A stretch of DNA of 64,000 nt from JBJXGV01 sp046160485. Lineage in GTDB: Bacteria; Orphanbacterota; Orphanbacteria; JBJXGV01. Of the stretch, positions 42,858-50,155 are shown piece by piece. Under the pieces are notes generated by a model that did no database searches, was not told where the DNA came from, and was given only the letters and a program-made list of their open reading frames with translations. The position numbers and the translations under genes were made by a program. The DNA lies in contig JBJXGV010000068.1 in the NCBI GenBank assembly GCA_046160485.1, forward strand, positions 68,001-132,000, written 5' to 3'. How positions within the stretch are numbered: position 1 is the stretch's first letter; every line of letters begins with the position of its first letter.

Positions 42858-42888
42858 TTGCAGACAATACAGTTCCAATGCTATTGTC
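42858..42888 (+). promoter_or_regulatory. Promoter with overlapping inverted repeat before the VCBS gene
   Basis: TTGCAG and TATTGT are 18 bases apart. The seven-base arms GACAATA (42863-42869) and TATTGTC (42882-42888) are a perfect inverted repeat with a 12-base centre overlapping the -10. The patch is AT-rich compared with its surroundings, as expected for an operator or an RNA hairpin. Confidence 0.5.
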
Positions 42889-42947
42889 GTTTCGCTTCCC
42901 CCGCTGATTTTCTCACTGCCAACGTTCGAGTTCTCCGGAGGGCGACG

Positions 42948-44813
42948 ATGAATCGAGCCCGATACGTCTCGCTGTTGCACGCCGCGATACTCTCCGCACT
43001 CGCGACACCAGCGTTCGCGGATCCCTGGGACTTCAGCTACTTCGGCCCGAACGCGGGCATCACGTACTCTCACGGGTTCGTCGAGGGCCCCATTAGCGAG
43101 TCGCGCGAATTCTCCGGCGGCGCGGCCGTGGGCGACTACAACAACGACGGCTACCTCGACATCTACGTCGTGCGCGGCAACATCGGCCCAAACTTGCTCT
43201 ACAAGAACAAAGGCAACGCCACGTTTCAGGAGGTTGGCGCGGCAGCGGGTGTTGCGCTCACGAACACGCGCGGCTGCGGACCCGCGTTCGCCGATTTGAA
43301 CGGCGACGGCTGGCTCGATCTCGTCATCGGCGGAATCGAGGGGACCGCGCCCGCGGTATTCAAGAACAACGGCAACGGGACGTTTCAGAACGTGACCGCA
43401 ACGTGCGGCATCGCGTACGCGGGCGATACGTACTCGATCTCGTTCACCGACTACGACCGCGACGGCGATCTCGATGTTTTCATGACGCACTGGGGCGAGC
43501 CGCAATTTTCCGGCGGGCACATTTGGCGGAACAACGGCAACATGACCTTCACCGATGTCGAACTCGAAGTCGGTTTCGGTGCGTTCGGCGAGGATATCTT
43601 CGACTTCACGTGGACTGCCAACTTCGCGGACGTGAACGCGGATCGCTGGCCCGATCTGCTCCTCACGTCCGACTATCACAACTCCGAGCTGTATCTGAAC
43701 GACGGAGACGGCACGTTTACCGATGTGACGACCCCGGTGATATCCGACGACAACGGAATGGGCGCGAGCGTCGGCGACTTCGACAACGACGGGCATCTCG
43801 ATTGGTTCGTATCGAGCAAGTCCGCCCCTCCGGGAAGCGCGAAGGCGCTCGACACCGAGACGGGCAACCGGCTCTATAGGAATTTGGGCAACGGAACGTT
43901 CGAGGATCGCACCGACAGCGCGGGGGTTCGAATCGGCTACTGGGGCTGGGGCACGACGCTCGCGGATTTCAACAACGACGGCCACCTCGACATCTACCAG
44001 GTGAACGGTACCGCGCTCGTGGCTGGCTACTATCAAGATCGCAGCCGCATGTTCGTCAGCACCGGGATGAACACTTTTACGGAGTTAGGCGATTCGCTCA
44101 ATGTCGACGACAACGGCCAAGGCCGCGGCGTTTCGGCGTTCGACTTCGATCGCGACGGCGACCTCGACATCTTCGTCGCGAACAACTCGCAGCCGGCGAC
44201 GCTTTACAGAAACCGCGGCGGCAACGCGCGCAACTGGACAACGATCAAGCTGCGCGGGCTGGGGGCGAACACCGAGGGGATCGGCGCGCGCGTGCGCGTG
44301 ACGACTCCGAGCACGACGCAGATTCGCGAGATTCGCGCCGGGTCGAACTTCGTGTCGCAGGATCCCGCCGAGGCGCACTTCGGTCTCAACTCCGCGACGG
44401 TGATGACGGAGATTCGCATCGAGTGGCCCGATGGTCAGGTCGACATCTTCAACAATATTCCCGCGAACAAGTATCTCGTCTTCGACCAATCGGGGATGAC
44501 GTCGGTTCTCCCTCCGGGAACAGACGCGCTCGGGCCGGTCGTGAGTCTCGTCGGTGTCGCGCCGAACCCGGCGATCGACGCGTCGACGATTCGCTATCGC
44601 GTGAACGCCCAGTCGAACGTGCGGCTGCGCGTCTTCGATGTCGCGGGGCGCGAGGTGCGCACGCTCGCCGACGGCACGCACGCGGCGGGACCGTACGCGG
44701 CGACCTGGGATGGCCGCGACGCTTCGCAGCGCGATGTCGCCGCGGGAGTTTATTTCTACCGGATCGAATCCGCGGGCACGGGCGAGTCCGGGAAAATCAC
44801 GATCATTCGATAG
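42948..44813 (+). CDS. Secreted VCBS/FG-GAP repeat protein with ASPIC/UnbV domain and FlgD-like C-terminus
   Basis: The product has 621 residues. A signal peptide (about 1-25) precedes six or more FG-GAP/VCBS repeats with calcium-type loops (GDYNNDGYLDIYV, DLNGDGWLDLVI, DYDRDGDLDVF, DFNNDGHLDIY and others). An ASPIC/UnbV domain spans about 440-530 with NWTTIKLRG, NTEGIGARVRV and IRIEWPDGQ. A FlgD-like module closes the protein at about 540-621. Such proteins are predicted calcium-stabilised propellers that bind partners outside the cell. GGAGG stands seven bases before the ATG. Confidence 0.85.
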   Translation: MNRARYVSLLHAAILSALATPAFADPWDFSYFGPNAGITYSHGFVEGPISESREFSGGAAVGDYNNDGYLDIYVVRGNIGPNLLYKNKGNATFQEVGAAAGVALTNTRGCGPAFADLNGDGWLDLVIGGIEGTAPAVFKNNGNGTFQNVTATCGIAYAGDTYSISFTDYDRDGDLDVFMTHWGEPQFSGGHIWRNNGNMTFTDVELEVGFGAFGEDIFDFTWTANFADVNADRWPDLLLTSDYHNSELYLNDGDGTFTDVTTPVISDDNGMGASVGDFDNDGHLDWFVSSKSAPPGSAKALDTETGNRLYRNLGNGTFEDRTDSAGVRIGYWGWGTTLADFNNDGHLDIYQVNGTALVAGYYQDRSRMFVSTGMNTFTELGDSLNVDDNGQGRGVSAFDFDRDGDLDIFVANNSQPATLYRNRGGNARNWTTIKLRGLGANTEGIGARVRVTTPSTTQIREIRAGSNFVSQDPAEAHFGLNSATVMTEIRIEWPDGQVDIFNNIPANKYLVFDQSGMTSVLPPGTDALGPVVSLVGVAPNPAIDASTIRYRVNAQSNVRLRVFDVAGREVRTLADGTHAAGPYAATWDGRDASQRDVAAGVYFYRIESAGTGESGKITIIR

Positions 44814-44834
44814 TTCGCCCAGCGGGGGGTCACG

Positions 44835-45854
44835 ATGAATCGTTCCGTCGCCGCGCGGATTCTCACAGTCGGGATTGTCGTTGCGCTCGCGAGCGGGTTC
44901 GCGGGGAGCGCGTCCGCGTCCGCGTTCACGCTGACGCTCTCGCCGAGCCAAGACAACACGATCTACAACAGCCTAGTCGACACGCTGAGCAACGGCTCTG
45001 GGCAGTATATTTTTTCGGGGCGTACTGCGCTCGGCGACCAGCGGCGCGCTCTCATCGCGTTCGATCTCTCGAGCATCCCGCCAGGCTCTACGATCACGAG
45101 CGCCGCACTCACGCTGCATCTGTCGCGGTCGAATTCGGGTCCCGTCAACTTCGAGTTGCGCAAGCTCGCGACGGACTGGGGCGAGGGCGCGTCCGACGCG
45201 GATTCCGCCGAAGGCCAGGGCGCGCAGGCCGCCGCGGGCGATGCGACGTGGTTCCACACGTTCTACGACACGCAGACATGGACGACGGCCGGCGGCGATT
45301 TTTCCGCCGCGGTGAGTTCGACCAATTCAGTGGATAGCATCCCCTCGTTCGAGACGTGGCCATCGACCGCGCAGATGGCGGCGGACGTGCAAGGTTGGCT
45401 CGACGCGCCGTCGACGAATTTCGGCTGGCTCGTGCGCGTGGCGCAGGGCGGCGGCAATACCGCGAAGCGATTCGAGTCGCGCGACAACCCCGATCTCGCG
45501 CTGCGGCCGCGCCTCGTTGTCGACTTCGACGGGCCGACGGATGTGCCCGGTGGCGCCGCTGTGGCGGCGGCCGTCACGCTCCTGCAGAACGCGCCGAACC
45601 CGCTCACGCCGCGCGCGGCGCACACGATGCTGACGTACGCGCTGCCTCGCTCCGCGGATGTGAAGCTCACAGTGCACGACGCGGCGGGACGTGCGCTAGC
45701 GACGCTTGTGAGCGGCGTGCAGCCAGCGGGATGGCACCAGGCCGCTTGGGACGGGCACACGCGCGACGGGCGCCGCGCGCCGACGGGGGTTTACTTCAGC
45801 CGGCTCGAGGCCGGCGGCGAAGTGCGCGTGCGGAAGATGAATCTCGTTCGATAA
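44835..45854 (+). CDS. Secreted DNRLRE-domain protein with FlgD-like C-terminus
   Basis: The product has 339 residues. A signal peptide (about 1-31) is followed by a beta-sandwich of the DNRLRE type: LSPSQDNTIYNS, QRRALIAFDLSSIPPGSTI, ALTLHLSRS and WLVRVAQGGGNTAKRFESRD, ending RPRLVVDF. DNRLRE domains occur in secreted wall- or carbohydrate-associated proteins. The last 85 residues are the shared FlgD-like module ending RKMNLVR. The gene starts 21 bases after the VCBS protein and is probably co-transcribed. Its 3' end overlaps the convergent AraC-MGMT gene by 59 bases. Confidence 0.8.
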   Translation: MNRSVAARILTVGIVVALASGFAGSASASAFTLTLSPSQDNTIYNSLVDTLSNGSGQYIFSGRTALGDQRRALIAFDLSSIPPGSTITSAALTLHLSRSNSGPVNFELRKLATDWGEGASDADSAEGQGAQAAAGDATWFHTFYDTQTWTTAGGDFSAAVSSTNSVDSIPSFETWPSTAQMAADVQGWLDAPSTNFGWLVRVAQGGGNTAKRFESRDNPDLALRPRLVVDFDGPTDVPGGAAVAAAVTLLQNAPNPLTPRAAHTMLTYALPRSADVKLTVHDAAGRALATLVSGVQPAGWHQAAWDGHTRDGRRAPTGVYFSRLEAGGEVRVRKMNLVR

Positions 45855-46737
45855 CGTCCGCGCGCGCGAACTCCCACGCGAGGAGCGCGCGTTTGCGTGC
45901 CGCACCCCATCGATAGTCGCCCGTCGCGCCGACGCTGCGAATCACGCGATGACATGGGATGAGGTACGCGATGCAGTTGGCGCCCACAGCGGAGCCGACG
46001 GCGCGCGACGCGCCCGCGTGATTCGCGAGGCGCCCCACCTGTTCGTACGAAACGACGCTCCCCTCGGGAATCTGCAAGAGCGCGCGCCAGACCTGCACCT
46101 GGAAGTTCGTGCCCATCACGAGGAGCGGCCAACGATCGGCGGCGCGGTGCGTGCTCGTGCGCGTACTCGTGCGCGTGGTCACGCGCGAGTCGGTCGCGCG
46201 TTCGCCGGCGAAAATCGCGGCGGCGATCGCGCGCGTCTCCGACGTGTCGCGCGTGACGCGCGCGCCGCTCCACCGCGCGCGCAACGCGTCGACCTCTTCC
46301 GCGACATCGCTCATGCTGTTCACGAACGAGAGCGCGCAGATTCCGCGGTCGGTTGTCGCCAAGAGCGCGCGCCCGAACGGACTCTCGTGCACGCCGTAGC
46401 GAATCGCAAGTCCCGCGCCGCGTGATTTGAATTCGCCAGGCGTGACGGCCTCGATCGAGACGAAGTGATCGTGAAGGCGCCCCGGACTCGAGAGCCCGAC
46501 GTCGTACGCGGTGTCGAGAACGCTGCGCGATTCGGCGAGCAGACGCTTCGCCTGCTCGACCGTAAGCACCTCGAGGAAGCGCTTCGGACTCACGCCCGCC
46601 CATCTGCGAAACAGGCGCTGAAAGTGGAACGGGCTCAACCCCGCGCTTGCGGCGACCGCGTCGAGGTTCGGCTGCTCGGGCAGGTTGTCGTCGATGAATC
46701 GAATCGCGGCTTCGATACGGCTGTAGTCGGATGGCAT
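45796..46737 (-). CDS. AraC-type regulator fused to O6-methylguanine-DNA methyltransferase (Ada-like)
   Basis: The product has 313 residues. Residues 5-105 form an AraC DNA-binding domain with two helix-turn-helices (NLDAVAASAGLSPFHFQRLF; ALDTAYDVGLSSPGRLHDHF-like). Residues 112-290 are an alkyltransferase with VWRALLQIPEGSVVSY and the acceptor motif IPCHRV (Cys 262). It repairs alkylated guanine by transfer to this Cys and may also regulate repair genes. The N-terminal metal-binding AdaA domain of E. coli Ada is absent. A Thr-rich insertion lies at about 185-200. The last 20 residues read into the overlapping neighbour and are not conserved. GAGGAGG precedes the ATG. Confidence 0.88.
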   Translation of the reverse strand: MPSDYSRIEAAIRFIDDNLPEQPNLDAVAASAGLSPFHFQRLFRRWAGVSPKRFLEVLTVEQAKRLLAESRSVLDTAYDVGLSSPGRLHDHFVSIEAVTPGEFKSRGAGLAIRYGVHESPFGRALLATTDRGICALSFVNSMSDVAEEVDALRARWSGARVTRDTSETRAIAAAIFAGERATDSRVTTRTSTRTSTHRAADRWPLLVMGTNFQVQVWRALLQIPEGSVVSYEQVGRLANHAGASRAVGSAVGANCIAYLIPCHRVIRSVGATGDYRWGAARKRALLAWEFARADVIERDSSSARALRRRPRAG

Positions 46738-46760
46738 CGTGTTTCCTCCTCGCGAGGAGA

Positions 46761-47351
46761 CTAGCCGCGCGAACTCGGTGTACCCACCCGGATCTTGCTT
46801 CGATCTTGCAGGAGGTCGACGTACGCGCGATCGATCAAATCGTCGCGCGAGATGCCGAGTGTTTGCATGAGCGCTTCGGTGACGCGCGCGCCATCCTCGA
46901 TCGATTGACTCGGGCGCAGCACGGTCTCGAGTTCGACGAACGCGCCGAGGGCTTCGACCTCGTCGAGGTGAATGCGCGTTTGCTCCGCGAGATAGAGCGT
47001 GCGCGTTTTCCGCACGACGCCGGTGATGCCGAATGCGCGAGCGAGCGTTTCGCGCATCGTCGCAACGTCGGAGACGGGCGAGATGACGTACGCGGATTCG
47101 CGCGGACCGTGTGCGTTCGCGCGTTCGTAGTAGATGAGTTCCGCGCTTGGGGCGGAGGCCGGAATGGCGGCACCGCTCGTTGGGCTCGCACAGCTTGCGA
47201 TGACGCGCAGCTTCAATCGCCCGCGCGGCGTCGCGAAGAACGTGTCTTCTTGTTGGAGCGTCGCGGGCGCGCTCCCGCACAGGCGCGCGGCGGCGTCGCG
47301 CAGTGCGAGCGGGTCGCGCGCGCGCGCCTTGATCTCGACGTTGCTCGGCAT
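46761..47351 (-). CDS. CYTH-domain protein (class IV adenylate cyclase / thiamine triphosphatase-like)
   Basis: The product has 196 residues and begins MPSNVEIKARA, the first acidic-Lys strand of CYTH domains. It continues with LQQEDTFFATPRGRLKLR, YYERANAHGPRESAY and TRTLYLAEQTRIHLDEVEALGAFVELE. The alternating charged strands line the CYTH tunnel, which binds triphosphates with Mg. The substrate (ATP, ThTP or polyphosphate) cannot be read. No ribosome site precedes the ATG, but TATACT lies six bases upstream, suggesting a leaderless mRNA. It lies 23 bases before the AraC-MGMT gene and is probably its operon partner. Confidence 0.85.
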   Translation of the reverse strand: MPSNVEIKARARDPLALRDAAARLCGSAPATLQQEDTFFATPRGRLKLRVIASCASPTSGAAIPASAPSAELIYYERANAHGPRESAYVISPVSDVATMRETLARAFGITGVVRKTRTLYLAEQTRIHLDEVEALGAFVELETVLRPSQSIEDGARVTEALMQTLGISRDDLIDRAYVDLLQDRSKIRVGTPSSRG

Positions 47352-47357
47352 GCGCGC

Positions 47358-47363
47358 AGTATA
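47358..47363 (-). promoter_or_regulatory. -10 TATACT six bases before the CYTH start
   Basis: TATACT on the minus strand is followed by GCGCGC and ATG, so transcription would begin at or next to the start codon. No TTG-type -35 is visible at 17 bases. Confidence 0.4.
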
Positions 47364-47420
47364 TGCCCGAGTCCCGCGCGGTCGGAGCGTTGGAGCGGGG
47401 GAGTCGCGTGCGCCGTTCGG

Positions 47421-47445
47421 CGTGTCGGCGGGACACGAGCGTGTC
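47421..47445. promoter_or_regulatory. Inverted repeat of CGTGTC/GACACG half-sites
   Basis: GACACG and CGTGTC form a perfect palindrome with a two-base centre at 47432-47445, and a third half-site, CGTGTC, lies just before it at 47421. The arrangement suits binding by a dimeric regulator. Confidence 0.35.
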
Positions 47446-47628
47446 GTTCGCGCGCCTCGCCAGTGTGCGCGCCGGTCCGAATTGGCCCGCCCCGGCGCGG
47501 TTCCACGCTGGGTTTGATGCGTCGCACGCGCGGCGCCGTCGTCGAATGTGTTGCGCCCGCGCGCGTTCCAGCTCGCGCGTGCGATCGGCCACGTGGCCGC
47601 CCCGCCACTGCACCGCGCCGCCGGGAAT

Positions 47629-47643
47629 TGGCAAGCCGATTGC
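47629..47643 (+). promoter_or_regulatory. Sigma-54-like promoter for the charged secreted protein
   Basis: TGGCAAG-CCGA-TTGC matches the sigma-54 consensus TGGCACG-N4-TTGC except for one base, with the GG and GC exactly ten bases apart. The predicted start would be about 42 bases before the ATG. Confidence 0.4.
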
Positions 47644-47696
47644 GTGATGCGTCCGCGTCGGTTTCATCTGGCCCCTGCGAACGGAGGGAGAGCGTC

Positions 47697-48665
47697 ATGA
47701 AGACTCAGCATTCGGCACATTCGGAACACGAAGAGGTTCGGCGCGCGCCGGCGCGCTCTGGTTTTGCGCGCGCGATCGCGGTTGGTGCCGTCGCGTCGGC
47801 AATCGCGTTGACGAGCATCGCCCCCGCGAGTGCGGCGGGCCACAAGTCGCGGAGCGAGGATCGCGCGGCGAAGCGAAACGAAAGCGGCGCACGCGTCGAA
47901 CGCGGTGAGAAGCGAGGCGAGAGCGGTGCACGCGTCGAGCGCGGAGAAAGGCGCCCCAGCGCGTCGGCCAGCCGCGACAAGCATGTCGCGAATCGCGCGG
48001 ACTCTCCGCGTACCACGCCCGATCCGCGGCGCGAGTGGCGTGACGATGGACGGCGGGATTCGCGCGATGACGGGCGGAACGCTCGCACGCCGCAACGGCA
48101 CGACACGCGGTACGCGCACCGCGACGACGGCGATGACGACGACAAGAAGCGCGGGAAGAACGAGCGCCACGACTGGTCCAACAGTCGGGGCCGCGACGAC
48201 GACCGCTCTGATTGGCGCTCGCACGACGATCGCCGCCGCGCGCGCTCACCGCGCGACGTGCGCCACGTCGACAAGTGGTCGTCGCACGCCGAGAAGCGCT
48301 TCCGCGCATCGCTCCGCTCGGACCGGTACGATTGTTTCGAGTATCGTCCCGTGCGCCGTGCGCCGCACCGCGTCGTGAAGTGGTGCGATCGCAACTACTA
48401 CGACTACGCCAATCTCAACGTGTATCTGCCGCGCTTCTGGATCGATTTCGTGATCGTCGACTCGGCGCCGTCGGGGTACGTCTTCTACGATCCGTACTGC
48501 GACGAGTTCTTCCCGACGGTGAGCGCGTTCAGGCGCCACATGCGGCACTACGACTACGATCACTCGGCGGCGCTCGATGTCGTGTGGATCGGTGACGTCG
48601 AACGCGACCCGTGGTACGTCGAGTGCGCGAGCGGCCCGTCGTGGTCGGTCGACATTCACTTCTAA
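47697..48665 (+). CDS. Secreted, highly charged Arg/Asp-rich protein of unknown function
   Basis: The product has 322 residues. A signal peptide lies at about 20-47 (ending ASAAGH). About 150 residues of low complexity follow, rich in Arg, Asp, Glu, Ser and His, including two tandem copies of ESGARVERGE(K/R)R at about 63-86. The C-terminal 110 residues are different: ordered, Tyr-rich and aromatic, with YDCFEYRPV, KWCDRNYYDYANLNVYLPRF, SGYVFYDPYCDEFF and four Cys. This looks like a small folded domain on a charged tether. GGAGG precedes the ATG by about ten bases. I recognise no family. It may be a surface or matrix-binding protein. Confidence 0.65.
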   Translation: MKTQHSAHSEHEEVRRAPARSGFARAIAVGAVASAIALTSIAPASAAGHKSRSEDRAAKRNESGARVERGEKRGESGARVERGERRPSASASRDKHVANRADSPRTTPDPRREWRDDGRRDSRDDGRNARTPQRHDTRYAHRDDGDDDDKKRGKNERHDWSNSRGRDDDRSDWRSHDDRRRARSPRDVRHVDKWSSHAEKRFRASLRSDRYDCFEYRPVRRAPHRVVKWCDRNYYDYANLNVYLPRFWIDFVIVDSAPSGYVFYDPYCDEFFPTVSAFRRHMRHYDYDHSAALDVVWIGDVERDPWYVECASGPSWSVDIHF

Positions 48666-48726
48666 CGGGGCGCGTGTTCGATCGAGGACTGAACGAAGGA
48701 ACGAACGGGTGAAGCAAGCGAGAGGC

Positions 48727-48750
48727 GGTGCCGCGGATTCGCGCGGCGCC
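48727..48750. terminator. Hairpin between convergent genes
   Basis: GGTGCCGCG and CGCGGCGCC form a nine-base-pair stem with one G-T pair and a six-base loop between two convergent stops. No T-tract is present on either side. Confidence 0.35.
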
Positions 48751-48773
48751 GCGTCGCTGCGTTTGCGCTGGCG

Positions 48774-50003
48774 CTACGGCGCGGACGGAATCGAGCCGTC
48801 GAGCGGGCCGTCGGCCTCTTGATAAACGCGCCGCACGAACCAATCCACGAGATAGATCGCGAACGCGTCGTTGCGCGCGGCGTTGCCGGCGGTGATCCGC
48901 GTGCGGAGCGCGAGCACCTCGGCGTCGGCGAGGATCGACGCGATCGCGTCGTCGACAGGAAGCGCACCCGCCTTCGCCGTTTCCGCGAGCACGTGCTCCC
49001 GCTTCAAGAGCGCGATCGTCGCGTGAAGCAGCGACTCGTTGCGCATCGGTACGCCGTGTCCCGGCACGAGAATCGCGGCGTCGAGCGAGTCGATCCTCTC
49101 GAGCGTGCGAATCCACCCGCTCGGATAGCAGAAAAGCGCAAACGTGATCGGATTGATGAGCAGGTCGCCGGTGACGACGATGCGCTCGTTCGGAAGATGC
49201 AGAAACGCGTCGCCCGGCGTAATCGCGCGATCGTAGTGGAGCACCTTGATGAGGCGCTCGCCGAGATGAATCGTGAGCGAGTCGGTGAACGTCAGGTTCG
49301 GAATCGTGTGCCGCACGGCGCGCTTCTGCTCGAGGAAAGCGCGGTCGCGCGCGATGTGTTCTTCGAGCGCCGTCGCCTCCGGTGCATCGGCGGCGGCGTT
49401 CCTCAGCGCAGCGAGTTCCGCCCCCACCGACGCGATGTGCGCCGGGAGTTCGGTTTCGAGTCCAGGCTCGTTGAAATCGACCACGGGTCCCGCCATGAGG
49501 GATCTCGTTGTTTCGTGAGCGATGATCTCGATCTCGGGGAACGAATCGCGATACACCTCGGCGCCGTACCAGTGATCCCAGTGCCAGTGCGAGTGGACGA
49601 GGTAGCGCACCGGCTGATCCGTGAGCTTCCGAATCTCGGCGAGCACCGCCGCCGCCGCCGCGGGCGTCCCGTTCGAGTCGAAGACGAGAACGCCGTCGTT
49701 CGAGAGAATCACGATCGAGTTGCCGTCGAGGCCGACATCGCCGTAGGGCTGCGTCGCGAAGAGGTAGATCCCGTCGGCGACGCACGTCACCGTGGGCGCC
49801 GGGTGCTCGCCTCCCGCGGCGCGCGCAAGCGCGGGCACCCCCGCCGGCGCGTCCGCTAGCGCGAGCGCGGACGAAAGCCCGCACACGATCGCGGCGCGCG
49901 CGAGCCTCGCTCCGATGGTGCGGGCTCGTCGCTCAGGCGCGGCGCAGCGCGCGCTCGCCGCGCTCCGGACAGCCTCTTCGAGCGTTCCTCGCCGCTCCGG
50001 CAT
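48774..50003 (-). CDS. Exported metallo-beta-lactamase-fold hydrolase
   Basis: The product has 409 residues. A hydrophobic segment at about 35-55 suggests export. The fold carries NSIVILSNDGVLVFDS and the zinc motif HSHWHWDH (His 139, His 141, Asp 143, His 144). IIAHE and a later VVTGDLLI, where the Asp would bridge the metals, and VPGHGVP with the third-site His follow. The family covers beta-lactamases, lactonases and sulfatases; the substrate is unknown. A helical insertion of about 60 residues lies between 190 and 250. GGAGGAGG precedes the ATG at 50003. An upstream in-frame start gives a basic extension without support. Confidence 0.82.
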   Translation of the reverse strand: MPERRGTLEEAVRSAASARCAAPERRARTIGARLARAAIVCGLSSALALADAPAGVPALARAAGGEHPAPTVTCVADGIYLFATQPYGDVGLDGNSIVILSNDGVLVFDSNGTPAAAAAVLAEIRKLTDQPVRYLVHSHWHWDHWYGAEVYRDSFPEIEIIAHETTRSLMAGPVVDFNEPGLETELPAHIASVGAELAALRNAAADAPEATALEEHIARDRAFLEQKRAVRHTIPNLTFTDSLTIHLGERLIKVLHYDRAITPGDAFLHLPNERIVVTGDLLINPITFALFCYPSGWIRTLERIDSLDAAILVPGHGVPMRNESLLHATIALLKREHVLAETAKAGALPVDDAIASILADAEVLALRTRITAGNAARNDAFAIYLVDWFVRRVYQEADGPLDGSIPSAP

Positions 50004-50155
50004 CGACCTCCTCCAATCAGGGGACCAGATTCTAACGCGGACGCTGGGCGAAGTGGGGCGAGACGTGCCGGTCGTCGGAGCAGGCCGGGCGAGGATTAGA
50101 CGAAGAACCCGGGCGGCGCGCACGGGCGCGGGCGCCCCGGCGCCTCGGGCCTGAA

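Larger units (their letters stand above)
47352..47696. other. Divergent intergenic region with regulatory-like elements
   Basis: This 345-base region separates the CYTH gene (minus) from the charged secreted protein gene (plus). It holds TATACT for the former, the inverted repeat at 47421-47445 and a sigma-54-like element at 47629-47643. The small ORFs inside have no convincing start or family. Confidence 0.5.

Noticed and set aside
47213..47698. A 161-codon minus-strand frame across the CYTH intergenic region
   Set aside because: It is Arg-rich, overlaps the CYTH gene in another frame and has no supported start or domain.
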